From: Antricoccus suffuscus
GTDB taxonomy: Bacteria > Actinomycetota > Actinomycetes > Mycobacteriales > Antricoccaceae
DNA length: 56,697 nucleotides
Assembly: GCF_003003235.1 (NCBI RefSeq)
Contig: NZ_PVUE01000023.1
Span: 1-56,697, forward strand
Reading direction: 5' to 3'
Below are positions 26,235-33,441 of this stretch, piece after piece (position 1 is the stretch's first letter; each line of letters starts with the position of its first letter). The position numbers and the translations under genes were made by a program. The notes beneath the pieces are model-generated. The model made no database searches and was not told where the DNA came from. It saw only the letters and a program-made list of their open reading frames with translations.

Positions 26235-27233
26235 CTAGGTCGCTGGTGCGGTATCGGTGATGCCGCTGATTTCTGCGTACGGGTATTTCATCGGGTACTT
26301 CCGGCGTGCTTCGTCGGTCGGGTACACGTCATTAGTCACCGATACGGTTTTCGGGTTGGCGCGCACGACCTCGCGCCATTGGCGGCGGATCTGCACCCAC
26401 TGCCCCGCCTGTACATCGTTTTTGGTGTAGCCGGCTGTCTGGCCGTTCTCGACTTGCGCGGTGCGGATCCCTTGCCAGTAGGCGATCTGGTCGCGCAGGT
26501 GCTCCAGCCGCGCGGTGAGCCTGTCTCGGTGGTCGCCGGCCGCGGGGTGCGTGGTCTCGACCTGTCGCTGCCCGGTGGTCGGGTCGGCCCAGAGTGTGCG
26601 GGTGTGCCCGTTCAGGGCGCGGTCGATTTTCCGCGCGTCTGCTTCGAGCCGTTCGATCCGGTGTGCGACGGTGACGGGGTTGTACCGCAGTTCGTTGTGC
26701 TGCGCGGCGGCGTGGGCGCGTTCGTCGGTGTGGCGGGCTTGTTCGTCGTGCTCGATCGCGCGGCGCATCGCATCGTGCCCTTTGCGTTGCGCGTTGCGCG
26801 CGCTTTTTTCGCTATGGTGGCCGGTCAAAATGGGTTGCCCTCCAGCGAACCGGGCGAGGTACGCCTCGGACCGGTCGCGGTGCGCGTCGGCTACGGCGTG
26901 CCGCCGGTCGGCTTTGTCGGCGAGTGCGTCCGCTCGGTCGGTGCTGCGTTGCGCGCCGTCGGCCTCGACGGCGGCGATATCGCGCGGCTCGTCGTCGATG
27001 CTGACGGTCACCTCGTGCCCGGCGTCGCGCAGCGCGTCGGCCGTCTCGGTGATGGCGTGCTGGTTGGCGAATGTGTCGCGGCTGCGCGGCAGGTACCAGG
27101 CGCCGAGGTTGCGTGACCAGCGGAACCGGTGCGTCTTGAGGATGTCGCCGGTACCGTCGCCGCGCGTGGTGCCTTCGGCGAGAGTTCCGCTCTGGTGGGT
27201 GTGGCTGATGGTGAGCGTTGCGGTGCTGTTCAT
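26235..27233 (-). CDS. DUF3560 domain-containing protein
   Basis: A 332-residue protein starting MNSTATLTISHTHQSGTLAE, with GGGAGG 6 bases before the ATG at 27233. The block THRFRWSRNLGAWYLPRSRD matches the DUF3560 opening found in many actinobacterial plasmids and integrative elements. A long, highly charged helical region follows (residues about 90-240, many Ala, Arg, Asp, His), suggesting coiled coil. A C-terminal beta-rich piece contains QAGQWVQIRRQWREVVRANP. Biochemical function is unknown in the family; association with plasmid DNA processing is a guess from context. Confidence 0.85.
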   Translation of the reverse strand: MNSTATLTISHTHQSGTLAEGTTRGDGTGDILKTHRFRWSRNLGAWYLPRSRDTFANQHAITETADALRDAGHEVTVSIDDEPRDIAAVEADGAQRSTDRADALADKADRRHAVADAHRDRSEAYLARFAGGQPILTGHHSEKSARNAQRKGHDAMRRAIEHDEQARHTDERAHAAAQHNELRYNPVTVAHRIERLEADARKIDRALNGHTRTLWADPTTGQRQVETTHPAAGDHRDRLTARLEHLRDQIAYWQGIRTAQVENGQTAGYTKNDVQAGQWVQIRRQWREVVRANPKTVSVTNDVYPTDEARRKYPMKYPYAEISGITDTAPAT

Positions 27234-27680
27234 GGGGTGCCTCCCTGGTTGTGGTGTTTGCGGGGCGTTTACGCCTCGGCAGCCTTGGCCTGCCGCTTCT
27301 GCCGTTTCGCCACCGAGCCGAGAGGGTTCCCTGCGCAAACCAGACGTTGTTAGCACGGAAACTTGTGAGGAAATAAGCGGTTCCTTGTGGCAGCTGCGCG
27401 CCGCCGAAGGCTTGGCGCGCAGCAGGAATACTGACCGCGCCGAGCACGATTTCCGGGCGTTCTGGTTTGCGGAGGGTCGGCCGGTGGTAGGCAGCCCCGC
27501 AAGGGGTAAGCGACCGCAGGGAGCGGGAAGGGTCGCGTCGAGCTGGCGAGACTCCCTTGTGCAGAAGGCAGTCTGAGCGGTCAGCGAAGTCTCTATTAGA
27601 CAGCCGCGCCGATCGTGTTCGATGTCGTGTGCGGTGACCGCAGTGCGGTGCGGGCTTGGGCGGCTGCGCAGCAGCAAAGG
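27234..27680 (-). promoter_or_regulatory. long structured leader of the DUF3560 gene
   Basis: A gene-free leader. A 16-base inverted repeat with one mismatch, from CCCTGCGCAAACCAGA at 27329-27344 to TCTGGTTTGCGGAGGG at 27461-27476, encloses 116 bases. Inside lie the shared word GAGGAAATAAGCG (27367-27379) and a perfect 9-base hairpin CTGCGCGCC (27394-27402) with GGCGCGCAG (27414-27422). The whole could extrude as a large stem-loop in single-stranded DNA or RNA. The shared word is about 134 bases before the start, much as in the ssb leader. Confidence 0.55.
27503..27600. repeat. roughly 100-base direct repeat, copy 2
   Basis: Partner of the repeat at 26048-26148. It contains the mini-hairpin CTGA-GCGG-TCAG at 27573-27584 and an outer stem GAGACT with AGTCTC. 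The loop differs from copy 1 (GCGG versus GCGA) while the CTGA/TCAG arms are kept. Confidence 0.7.
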
Positions 27681-27683
27681 AGC

Positions 27684-27703
27684 ACGAGCGCATCGCCGCT
27701 CGT
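27684..27703 (-). terminator. terminator hairpin after the RES toxin gene
   Basis: ACGAGCG at 27684-27690 and CGCTCGT at 27697-27703 form a perfect 7-base stem with a 6-base loop, a few bases past the stop of the leftward RES gene. Confidence 0.55.
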
Positions 27704-27710
27704 CCAGCGG

Positions 27711-28394
27711 TTAGAAGATGCGTAGACCAAAATCTGCCGCGACGCGCAGGAGGTCCGGATTGTTCTGGTCGATGGTCCGTGCGCGGCGTTGCGTGACTCC
27801 CGTGCCGTCGAATACGGCCCAGCATTCGTGGTTCCCTAAGCGTGAGACGTAGCGGATACCGGCGTACAGCGGGTCGCCTTGCTCGTCGCTGGCGGTATAT
27901 GCCCAGCCCGCGACGAGCCTGGTGACCAGGCGGTTGGGTCCGCGTACCGCGGCTACGTCAAGTTCGTTGATCCCGAGCGTCGTCAGTTCCGCGGCGAGCT
28001 GCCCGGTGAGGAAGGTGTGCGTGGCCGCTGCTTCGATATCGATGAACGACAGCGGCTCGTGGAGGTCGACCTCGACGAGCAGTCGGCGGTGCCGCCAATC
28101 GGCTGGGACCGCGCCGGCGACGAGGAAACTGGGGTCTTCATCGCGCACAGCTTCGATGATCCGTGCGGATGGCCGGTACCGTGCGAGGGTCTCTGCGTAG
28201 CAGCCGGCAGGCGTGCTGGCGAGGTAGAGCACTCCCCCACCGGGTACGTCGAACCTGTTGCCGGATCTGGCCATGGCGGCATCGGCGGCGTCGATGTAAG
28301 AGAAGTCGAGGAGTCGGTCCGAGCGTGCCACTCGAAACAGTGGGTCTGGTGCGTGTGCCTCGAGGGGCAGGACCGGGGAGCTGGGTGTCGACAC
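27711..28394 (-). CDS. RES-domain toxin (NAD-degrading family)
   Basis: A 227-residue protein with the RES-family layout: N-terminal LFRVARSDRLLDFSYIDAAD, then GNRFDVPGGGVLYLASTPAG with CYAETLARYRP, and a C-terminal QRRARTIDQNNPDLLRVAAD. Known members (for example MbcT) destroy cellular NAD and are neutralised by an Xre-type antitoxin. The gene just upstream encodes such a protein, 15 bases away on the same strand, completing the pair. It probably serves plasmid maintenance or defence. A second RES gene begins to appear at the right edge of the window. Confidence 0.88.
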   Translation of the reverse strand: MSTPSSPVLPLEAHAPDPLFRVARSDRLLDFSYIDAADAAMARSGNRFDVPGGGVLYLASTPAGCYAETLARYRPSARIIEAVRDEDPSFLVAGAVPADWRHRRLLVEVDLHEPLSFIDIEAAATHTFLTGQLAAELTTLGINELDVAAVRGPNRLVTRLVAGWAYTASDEQGDPLYAGIRYVSRLGNHECWAVFDGTGVTQRRARTIDQNNPDLLRVAADFGLRIF

Positions 28395-28409
28395 TCTCGA
28401 TAGTTCCCG

Positions 28410-28808
28410 TTATCCGCCTTGCACGAACGCGCGTGCGGCGGCCATGGCGTCACGGTGGCGGTCGTCTGCGAGGGCCTCGGCGGGCGAGGCGTCATCGAGT
28501 TGCGGGTTCATGCCCATGAACCAGGCGCGCACGGTATGTGGTGATTCCATGGCCTGCAGTAGTTGGAATATCTGGAAGGCGGCGCGGAGGCGTTGTTCGT
28601 GCGCGTCGCGTGGCCTCTGGCCGTCGCCAGAGGTCCAGCGGTGAACCGTCTTGGCGTCGACTCCGGCGATGAACGCGGTGAGTTTCCCGCCCAGGCTTTC
28701 GGAGAGAAACTGCGCGACGTCGCTGAAGTCGAGTCGGGTGGCCTGGGCATGGGCTTTGTCGTATCGAGACCGGTCCCGCGATCGGGTTCCGCCTGCAACG
28801 CCTGTCAT
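28410..28808 (-). CDS. Xre/MbcA/ParS-type antitoxin of the RES pair
   Basis: A 132-residue protein upstream of the RES toxin. The N-terminal region (SDVAQFLSESLGGKLTAFIA, then GVDAKTVHRWTSGDG) is a helix-turn-helix, and the C-terminal MNPQLDDASPAEALADDRHR matches the toxin-binding domain of MbcA/Xre antitoxins. It would bind the toxin and repress the shared promoter, which should lie in 28809-28900. Antitoxin-first order is standard for this family. Confidence 0.85.
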   Translation of the reverse strand: MTGVAGGTRSRDRSRYDKAHAQATRLDFSDVAQFLSESLGGKLTAFIAGVDAKTVHRWTSGDGQRPRDAHEQRLRAAFQIFQLLQAMESPHTVRAWFMGMNPQLDDASPAEALADDRHRDAMAAARAFVQGG

Positions 28809-29108
28809 GATTTGTCCTTTTAATGTCCGCCTAATGCGATGTGTTATGCGTGTCGTTTGTCATATCGTACGCCGTCTCTCATTTCGTGATGCGTGCTGGC
28901 GCGTTCGTTCTGGCCGCAAGGGGTCGCGATACATCTATCAGCCGGGGCTATTTCGTTACGCTCTGTGGGCGCCGCCGGTGACCTCACCTCGTACCGTACG
29001 GACGCGTGCGGAGCGCGACCTGCCAGCACGATGACGGCGGCGACTACGCATTTGCGCGTTGTCCTTCTGTCGCGCCATGCGCGGTTTGCTCGCGAAAGGC
29101 TCAGTGGG
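28809..29108. other. intergenic region upstream of the RES/Xre operon
   Basis: About 300 bases without a supportable gene. The end near 28809-28890 is AT-richer than its surroundings and probably carries the leftward toxin-antitoxin promoter. A TACGAT element reading leftward is at about 28865, but no convincing -35 box is seen. Nothing else is recognised. Confidence 0.3.
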
Positions 29109-29387
29109 CTAGCGAAGTTTGAGCCGTAACGCTGCTGCGAAGACTTCCCCCCTGTCGAGCCCGATTGTCTTGCGTAGTGCTGCGATCGCTGCCGTTTGGC
29201 TGTCGGTGATTCGGATGCTTGTCTGACTTTGCTTTGTGCTGATGACGTGGCTTGCGGGACGGCGAACAGCCCTCCGGCGACCCGGGCGGCGTCTCGTACC
29301 GATCGAGTATGTGCTGGTGTGGGTGTTCACGCCGTTCAGAATGACGGCATGATGACGGCAGTGAGTGTCTCGCCGCGCTCCGTCCAT
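29109..29387 (-). CDS. small possible DNA-binding protein coupled to the partition operon
   Basis: The ATG at 29385-29387 overlaps the stop codon of the upstream partition gene as TAATG, an arrangement typical of translational coupling. The frame encodes 92 residues. The last 40 (TSIRITDSQTAAIAALRKTI, then GLDRGEVFAAALRLKLR) resemble a ribbon-helix-helix unit. The first half is rich in Arg and His and less convincing. It could be a third gene of the parAB-like operon or an accidental frame. Confidence 0.42.
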   Translation of the reverse strand: MDGARRDTHCRHHAVILNGVNTHTSTYSIGTRRRPGRRRAVRRPASHVISTKQSQTSIRITDSQTAAIAALRKTIGLDRGEVFAAALRLKLR

Positions 29388-29980
29388 TAGGAAACGGCGA
29401 GGTATGCGCGTAGGGCCGCAGCACAGAGCGCTGATCGAGACGGAGCACCAGACGACGCGACAAGCCGATCGATCGCCTCGACGTTCCCAGACAACAGCCG
29501 CATGGACAGCGTCGCCATCGGCTCAGAGCTCGTGCGGGGTTGTCTACGCAGGAACAGCCCGTCCGAGACTGTCGGCGCGTGCGCCTCGGCAACCAGGTCA
29601 GCGAGCCGCTCCCGAGTGGCACTCAGGGCGTCCATCAGCGTCTCCGGCTGAGTGGCACGATCTTCGCGGGCGCGGGCCTTGAGGACGACGACCAGATCAG
29701 CTGGCAGCGAGAGCGTGATCGCTTGCATCGCACCTTCGGCCTTGGTAGTAGCCGAGCCCACGGGTCGCGGGCGGCCCGGACGCTGTCGGGACGCCGAATT
29801 ACTGGGAGCCGGATCCTCCGTAACCGTCGGTTCCCGGGTCGGTGTTTCGTTGGGTACCGGCTCGGCGGGCTCAGTAGGTGGCTGCGGCCGCTGCGCAGCC
29901 GGACGAGCCGGAGGCGGCGGCAGCACGACTCCTTTGGCGAGGCCAGGCGCGGCTGCTAAGGGCGGACGTTCGGCGTTCAT
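29387..29980 (-). CDS. putative partition partner protein (ParB-like, ribbon-helix-helix type)
   Basis: A 197-residue protein whose ATG overlaps the parA stop as ATGA. Residues 1-80 are Pro- and Ala-rich and probably disordered. Two later segments look like ribbon-helix-helix units: AITLSLPADLVVVLKARARE near 85-125, and MATLSMRLLSGNVEAIDRLV with SGAPSRSALCAAALRAYLAV at the end. A small DNA-binding protein after a ParA ATPase is the usual design of type Ib-like plasmid partition systems, so it likely binds the centromere. There is no classical ParB nuclease-fold domain. Confidence 0.7.
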   Translation of the reverse strand: MNAERPPLAAAPGLAKGVVLPPPPARPAAQRPQPPTEPAEPVPNETPTREPTVTEDPAPSNSASRQRPGRPRPVGSATTKAEGAMQAITLSLPADLVVVLKARAREDRATQPETLMDALSATRERLADLVAEAHAPTVSDGLFLRRQPRTSSEPMATLSMRLLSGNVEAIDRLVASSGAPSRSALCAAALRAYLAVS

Positions 29981-30897
29981 GCGGTCACCTGCGTCTCGGT
30001 TTCCCGCTTGGCGATCGTGGTGAGGATTTCTTGGGTCAGCAGGACGAAGTCCTCAGCAAGGGCCGGCGCTGATCCTGCGATGCGTTCTGGGCGTCGACCT
30101 TCCTGAAGCGCTTTCCAGTACGGCTCTGCGTTGTTGACTCGTTCGGCGATCTCGTGGATGAGCAGACCTTTCTCCTCCGACTCACATACTGGCGCGAGAG
30201 CGTGTCTGATGACGTGTCCGAACACGGGGGCCGCTCCCCCAAGGACGGCGGTGATGTCCTCGATGGCGTTACGTCGAATTGCCGTCGCACCCGTCTCTAC
30301 GTCGTACAGCAGCGCGCCGAGCAGTTCGAGGTCTGGATGGGTGTTGCGGACCGCGGTGATCTCGTTGGACAACGCCCGCAGCCCCTCGATGCTGGTGCGC
30401 CCGGGCCGAGTCGGGACAACGATCCAACGGGTCGCGCTCAACGCAAGCCGCAGCAAAAGCGGGCGGGTTGGTGGCGTGTCGATGACGATGAGGTCGTAAT
30501 TCCGAGCAATCGGCGCGAGAGCCTGAGCGAAACGCTGCTGCACGTCTTGTCCGCGCTTGATTTGGCCGCTAATTAGGTCCTCGAGCGAGTCGAGCGCTTC
30601 CCCGCCCGGGATCACGTCTAGGTTTGGCCGGACCTCGATTAGCGGCGGGGACAACGAATGCCGTCCCATGATCGCGTCGACAAGGTGCTGTCCTTCATCA
30701 GATTCACCTCGCCATCGGTAACCGAGGATATGTCCGGCATTAGCCTGCGGATCGAAGTCGACGAGCAGGACACGCCACTGAGCAGAGGCAGCGAGGCCGG
30801 CGACGTTAGCCGCGACGGTGGACTTGCCCACTCCGCCCTTGCCGTTTGCCACGGTGACCACGCGAAACAGTTCGTCATGCAATGCCATAAAGCTCAT
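29977..30897 (-). CDS. parA: ParA-family partition ATPase
   Basis: A 306-residue MinD/ParA-type ATPase that would position plasmid copies before division. The deviant Walker A GKGGVGKST is at residues 19-27. VLLVDFDPQANAGHILG (motif A') and DLIVIDTPPTRPLLLRLAL (Walker B region) follow. There is no N-terminal DNA-binding domain, as in small type Ib ParA proteins. The start at 30897 (MSFMALHDEL) is preferred over the longer open frame; no strong ribosome-binding site is seen, so the start is uncertain by a few codons. Inverted repeats just upstream may be operator or centromere. Confidence 0.92.
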   Translation of the reverse strand: MSFMALHDELFRVVTVANGKGGVGKSTVAANVAGLAASAQWRVLLVDFDPQANAGHILGYRWRGESDEGQHLVDAIMGRHSLSPPLIEVRPNLDVIPGGEALDSLEDLISGQIKRGQDVQQRFAQALAPIARNYDLIVIDTPPTRPLLLRLALSATRWIVVPTRPGRTSIEGLRALSNEITAVRNTHPDLELLGALLYDVETGATAIRRNAIEDITAVLGGAAPVFGHVIRHALAPVCESEEKGLLIHEIAERVNNAEPYWKALQEGRRPERIAGSAPALAEDFVLLTQEILTTIAKRETETQVTA

Positions 30898-30943
30898 AGT
30901 GCCGCGCCGCAATACATCTGCGCGGTAACGACACGCCAAATGC

Positions 30944-30956
30944 GCACTACTAGTGC
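30944..30956. promoter_or_regulatory. palindrome upstream of parA
   Basis: A perfect inverted repeat, GCACTA-C-TAGTGC, lies about 50 bases upstream of the parA start. It is a plausible operator or centromere half for the partition proteins. Confidence 0.4.
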
Positions 30957-31077
30957 TCGACCCAACGCGCCCGCTGCCTCCACTCCTATGGCTCGCCACT
31001 ATGACCGCACGTGGTGCCATGCGTTATGGCTGGCATTACTACATCAGGTCGCGCTAGCCCTAGATGGCGCATTAGTA

Positions 31078-31125
31078 CTTGCGTTAGCAAGTGCATTAAT
31101 GCAAGCGATTCCCTGGGCAATCGCT
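31078..31125. repeat. inverted-repeat cluster between parA and the replication gene, candidate centromere
   Basis: Three inverted repeats are packed into 48 bases: CTTGC-GTTA-GCAAG (31078-31091), the palindrome TGCATTAATGCA (31092-31103), and AGCGATT (31104-31110) with AATCGCT (31119-31125). The local base composition is AT-richer than its neighbours. Position beside parA and a replication gene makes a parS-like site or an origin element plausible. Confidence 0.45.
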
Positions 31126-31156
31126 ACATACGACTCGCCGATGAGCGACCTGTCCA

Positions 31157-31177
31157 GAACGAATCTCCAGTCGTTCT
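31157..31177 (-). terminator. inverted repeat at the end of the replication gene
   Basis: AGAACGA at 31157-31163 and TCGTTCT at 31171-31177 form a 7-base stem overlapping the stop codon of the leftward replication gene. It may act as its terminator. Confidence 0.4.
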
Positions 31178-32249
31178 AAAACTTGTTGTCGCATTGCCAG
31201 CAGTACGTCCTGCCGCTGGGGAGGATCTGCGATCCGGCGGGTTTGCCGTGGGGGCAGGTGGGGGAGTCGCCGTCGATGTGCTGCGCGATCCAGTGGTCAT
31301 CGCGAGCGTGCTGGTCTAGGTCGTCGCGGCTGCGGAGCTCGTGCGGGTCGAGTTCTTTGAGGAGTTTGCAGAGCCATCGGTCGGCATACCGCACGCGGCC
31401 GTCTGGCGTGGTCCAGCCGAGGCGGGCCTTGGCGATATTGAGGCCGCGGAGGATGTCGGCTGGAGTACATCCGGCGGCCGCGAAGCGGCTGAGCGCCGAT
31501 TTAAGCCTCCCAGGAGTCGAGACCTGGAAGAGGCTGTTTCCGGCGCGCAGTCGCGCGTACAGGGCGTTGACGGCGGGTGTGTAACTACGCCTGGCCCGCC
31601 GATTTTTGGGGTTCTTGGGCGGTTGCTGGCGCGAAGCGCCTTCCTCCTTGCGCGTAGCGCACTTCATCCAGGTAGTTGAGTTAAGTGTTACGTAAGAATT
31701 TTTCCAGAAGTCCCGTCCTCCGGAGGGGGGCGGACTGGACTGGTTATCCACAGTCGCTGGCTCGTTCTCGGCGGGGTGGGTGAGGACCCAGATCGAGACC
31801 CACCGGAAGGTTTTTTTACCGGCTGCCTGGATCACTTCGTGCTCATCCATCGTCTTGGGTCGGCCACGGAAGGCCCTGCGCGCGAGCCCACCGGCGGTGA
31901 GGACGCGGAGGGCCTCTTTGACCGCGTCGCGGCTGGTGCCGGCGTAGGCCTGGATGACGTCAATCCCGACCCGGAGGGCGCCGTTGCTGCGCGCGGTCAG
32001 CAGGATCCCGTCGATGACCTGCGCGTAGAGGGCGTAGGAGATCCGGGCGCGGCCGCGCGCATCGCGGCGCAGCTGCGGGTCCTGCGCGACGCGCTCGAGC
32101 GCGTCGGCGGCCCACGCGCTGAGCCCGTGCCAAGGCTCGCCGTGGCGGCGTGTCGGGTCGGCGACGGGTTCCAGCGCGCGGTAGGCCGCTTCTGCATCGT
32201 CGACAGAGCTGATGGTCTGGGTACGGGGTTGCTGTAGGACAGCAGTCAT
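31176..32249 (-). CDS. putative plasmid replication initiator
   Basis: A 357-residue protein that I read as a replication initiator from context and domains. Residues 60-140 look like a winged helix (RISYALYAQVIDGILLTARS, then AYAGTSRDAVKEALRVLTAG, GLARRAFRGRPK). A Lys/Arg-rich linker follows, and the C-terminus ends in a short zinc-ribbon-like motif (CPHG, then CWQC). The ATG at 32249 has GGAG 9 bases upstream. It lies beside parA and has a leader full of hairpins, as in copy-controlled replicons. The family is not firmly identified; a transcriptional regulator is the alternative. Confidence 0.6.
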   Translation of the reverse strand: MTAVLQQPRTQTISSVDDAEAAYRALEPVADPTRRHGEPWHGLSAWAADALERVAQDPQLRRDARGRARISYALYAQVIDGILLTARSNGALRVGIDVIQAYAGTSRDAVKEALRVLTAGGLARRAFRGRPKTMDEHEVIQAAGKKTFRWVSIWVLTHPAENEPATVDNQSSPPPSGGRDFWKNSYVTLNSTTWMKCATRKEEGASRQQPPKNPKNRRARRSYTPAVNALYARLRAGNSLFQVSTPGRLKSALSRFAAAGCTPADILRGLNIAKARLGWTTPDGRVRYADRWLCKLLKELDPHELRSRDDLDQHARDDHWIAQHIDGDSPTCPHGKPAGSQILPSGRTYCWQCDNKF

Positions 32250-32315
32250 GGAAGAAACTCCGGCAGAACTCGCCCGCGTGAGTAGCGGGTAGCGGCGTCT
32301 GCGCGGAGGGGACCG

Positions 32316-32485
32316 GAAATGAGCGCGACACACCCGAAACCGAAAATGGGTGTCGCTATCTAAACTGCGGAGCTTTGAGGTACGCTCTACGCAGACGAAT
32401 TGGTTTATGTGCGATCAAGCCGCCCGGAAAATCCGCCAAGATTTTAGCTCCGGGTGGCTTTCGCCGTTTCTAAGACGAAAGCCAC
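32316..32485 (-). promoter_or_regulatory. hairpin-rich leader of the replication gene
   Basis: Three inverted repeats precede the replication gene: ACACCC with GGGTGT between about 32316 and 32345; CCCGGAAAATC (about 32423-32433) with GATTTTAGCTCCGGG; and a perfect 10-base stem GTGGCTTTCG (32454-32463) with CGAAAGCCAC (32476-32485). The last could also terminate the small gene at 32540-32755. Such nested stems are typical of replication origins or antisense-RNA copy control. Confidence 0.5.
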
Positions 32486-32539
32486 GGCTTGCGAGGCAGG
32501 GGAGTGGTCACACCTGGCCTCGGCTCTTGTGTCCGTGTG

Positions 32540-32755
32540 TTAGCCGGTCATCGGTAGTTCCTCGTCTTGGCCCTTGAGGTAGGGCCGTTGACCGTAACGG
32601 CCGCGTGGACGAATGTCGCCAAAGACCTTCGTTTCGATGTACGCCTGCATCGTCATCCCAGCAGCCTTCGACTCCTGGCGAATCTGGGCGAGTTGGTCCT
32701 CGCTGAGCCGCAGGTGAAGGCCGCGTTTTGCCTGCACCCCGCTTGAGTTCGACAT
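32540..32755 (-). CDS. small ribbon-helix-helix-like protein
   Basis: A 71-residue protein (MSNSSGVQAKRGLHLRLSED, then DQLAQIRQESKAAGMTMQAY) with the pattern of a CopG-like ribbon-helix-helix or plasmid mobilisation regulator: a short basic strand followed by two helices. The frame extends to 32800, but neither start has a strong ribosome-binding site. It lies directly upstream of the replication leader and could regulate copy number or transfer. Confidence 0.6.
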   Translation of the reverse strand: MSNSSGVQAKRGLHLRLSEDQLAQIRQESKAAGMTMQAYIETKVFGDIRPRGRYGQRPYLKGQDEELPMTG

Positions 32756-32859
32756 AACCGCGACGCTACGCCGTTGTACTGGTACCGATAGGTTCGACAC
32801 GCCGTAGCGCGCCGAGTGTCTTCGTTCTGTGGCCGCCCGTTAGCGTCTCCTCGCGGATG

Positions 32860-33441
32860 TCATTGGTCGACGCTGTTGTAGGAGCTGACGAGCCACGTCT
32901 GGTCGGGCTGTCGGACGAGTATGAGGTAGGTCGTGCGCGTGCGGGGGTCGTCAACGGCAACGTCTGAACCAGTGGGCGTTGCCCAGGTCCAGGTGACTTG
33001 GTAGGCGAGGTATTTGGTGTCACTGGTGTCCGATGGTCCGTCGTGGATGTCGGCGCGTTGTACCGCGGCCGCGCTGCTTATGGCCCCGACCTCTGAGGCC
33101 TGGATGAAGATCGCTTGAGATGCCGATCTCAGGGGTTCCACGGTCTGGGCGGCCAGTTCGGGAGTCATCAAGTCAGCGCCGCGCAGTACCGCGGCCGTCT
33201 CCGTGGCGTCGATCGCCGGATCCCAGGTGCAAGAGATTTCAGAGAAGACGCGCCCGACGTCCACCGGATCACTCCTGTCGACCAGGGCTAGAGCGTCGCT
33301 CACCTTCGCGCTCACGCCTGTGCTCTTGGCGGGTTGCGTTGGCGTGGTCGAGTGGTTGTCTGCAGGTGCGGACGCGCACCCGGCGACAGTGATGATCCCC
33401 GCGACGATAACGCCGAGCAGGATGGATGTACGTCGTCTCAT
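32860..33441 (-). CDS. conjugation-associated lipoprotein
   Basis: A 193-residue exported protein with a short charged start, a hydrophobic core (SILLGVIVAGIITVAGC) and a lipobox cysteine near residue 22, followed by a Thr/Pro-rich linker. The C-terminal half has an NTF2-like beta pattern (TKYLAYQVTWTWATPTG, TYLILVRQPDQTWLVSSYN). The ATG overlaps the stop of the cell-wall hydrolase gene as ATGA, so the two are co-translated. It probably sits on the outside of the membrane as a mating-channel component. No specific family is named. Confidence 0.75.
   Translation of the reverse strand: MRRRTSILLGVIVAGIITVAGCASAPADNHSTTPTQPAKSTGVSAKVSDALALVDRSDPVDVGRVFSEISCTWDPAIDATETAAVLRGADLMTPELAAQTVEPLRSASQAIFIQASEVGAISSAAAVQRADIHDGPSDTSDTKYLAYQVTWTWATPTGSDVAVDDPRTRTTYLILVRQPDQTWLVSSYNSVDQ

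Noticed and set aside
24465-27710. CRISPR array in the repeat-bearing leaders
   Set aside because: There are only two copies of the 100-base repeat and two exact copies of the 13-mer, with no regular spacers and no cas genes.
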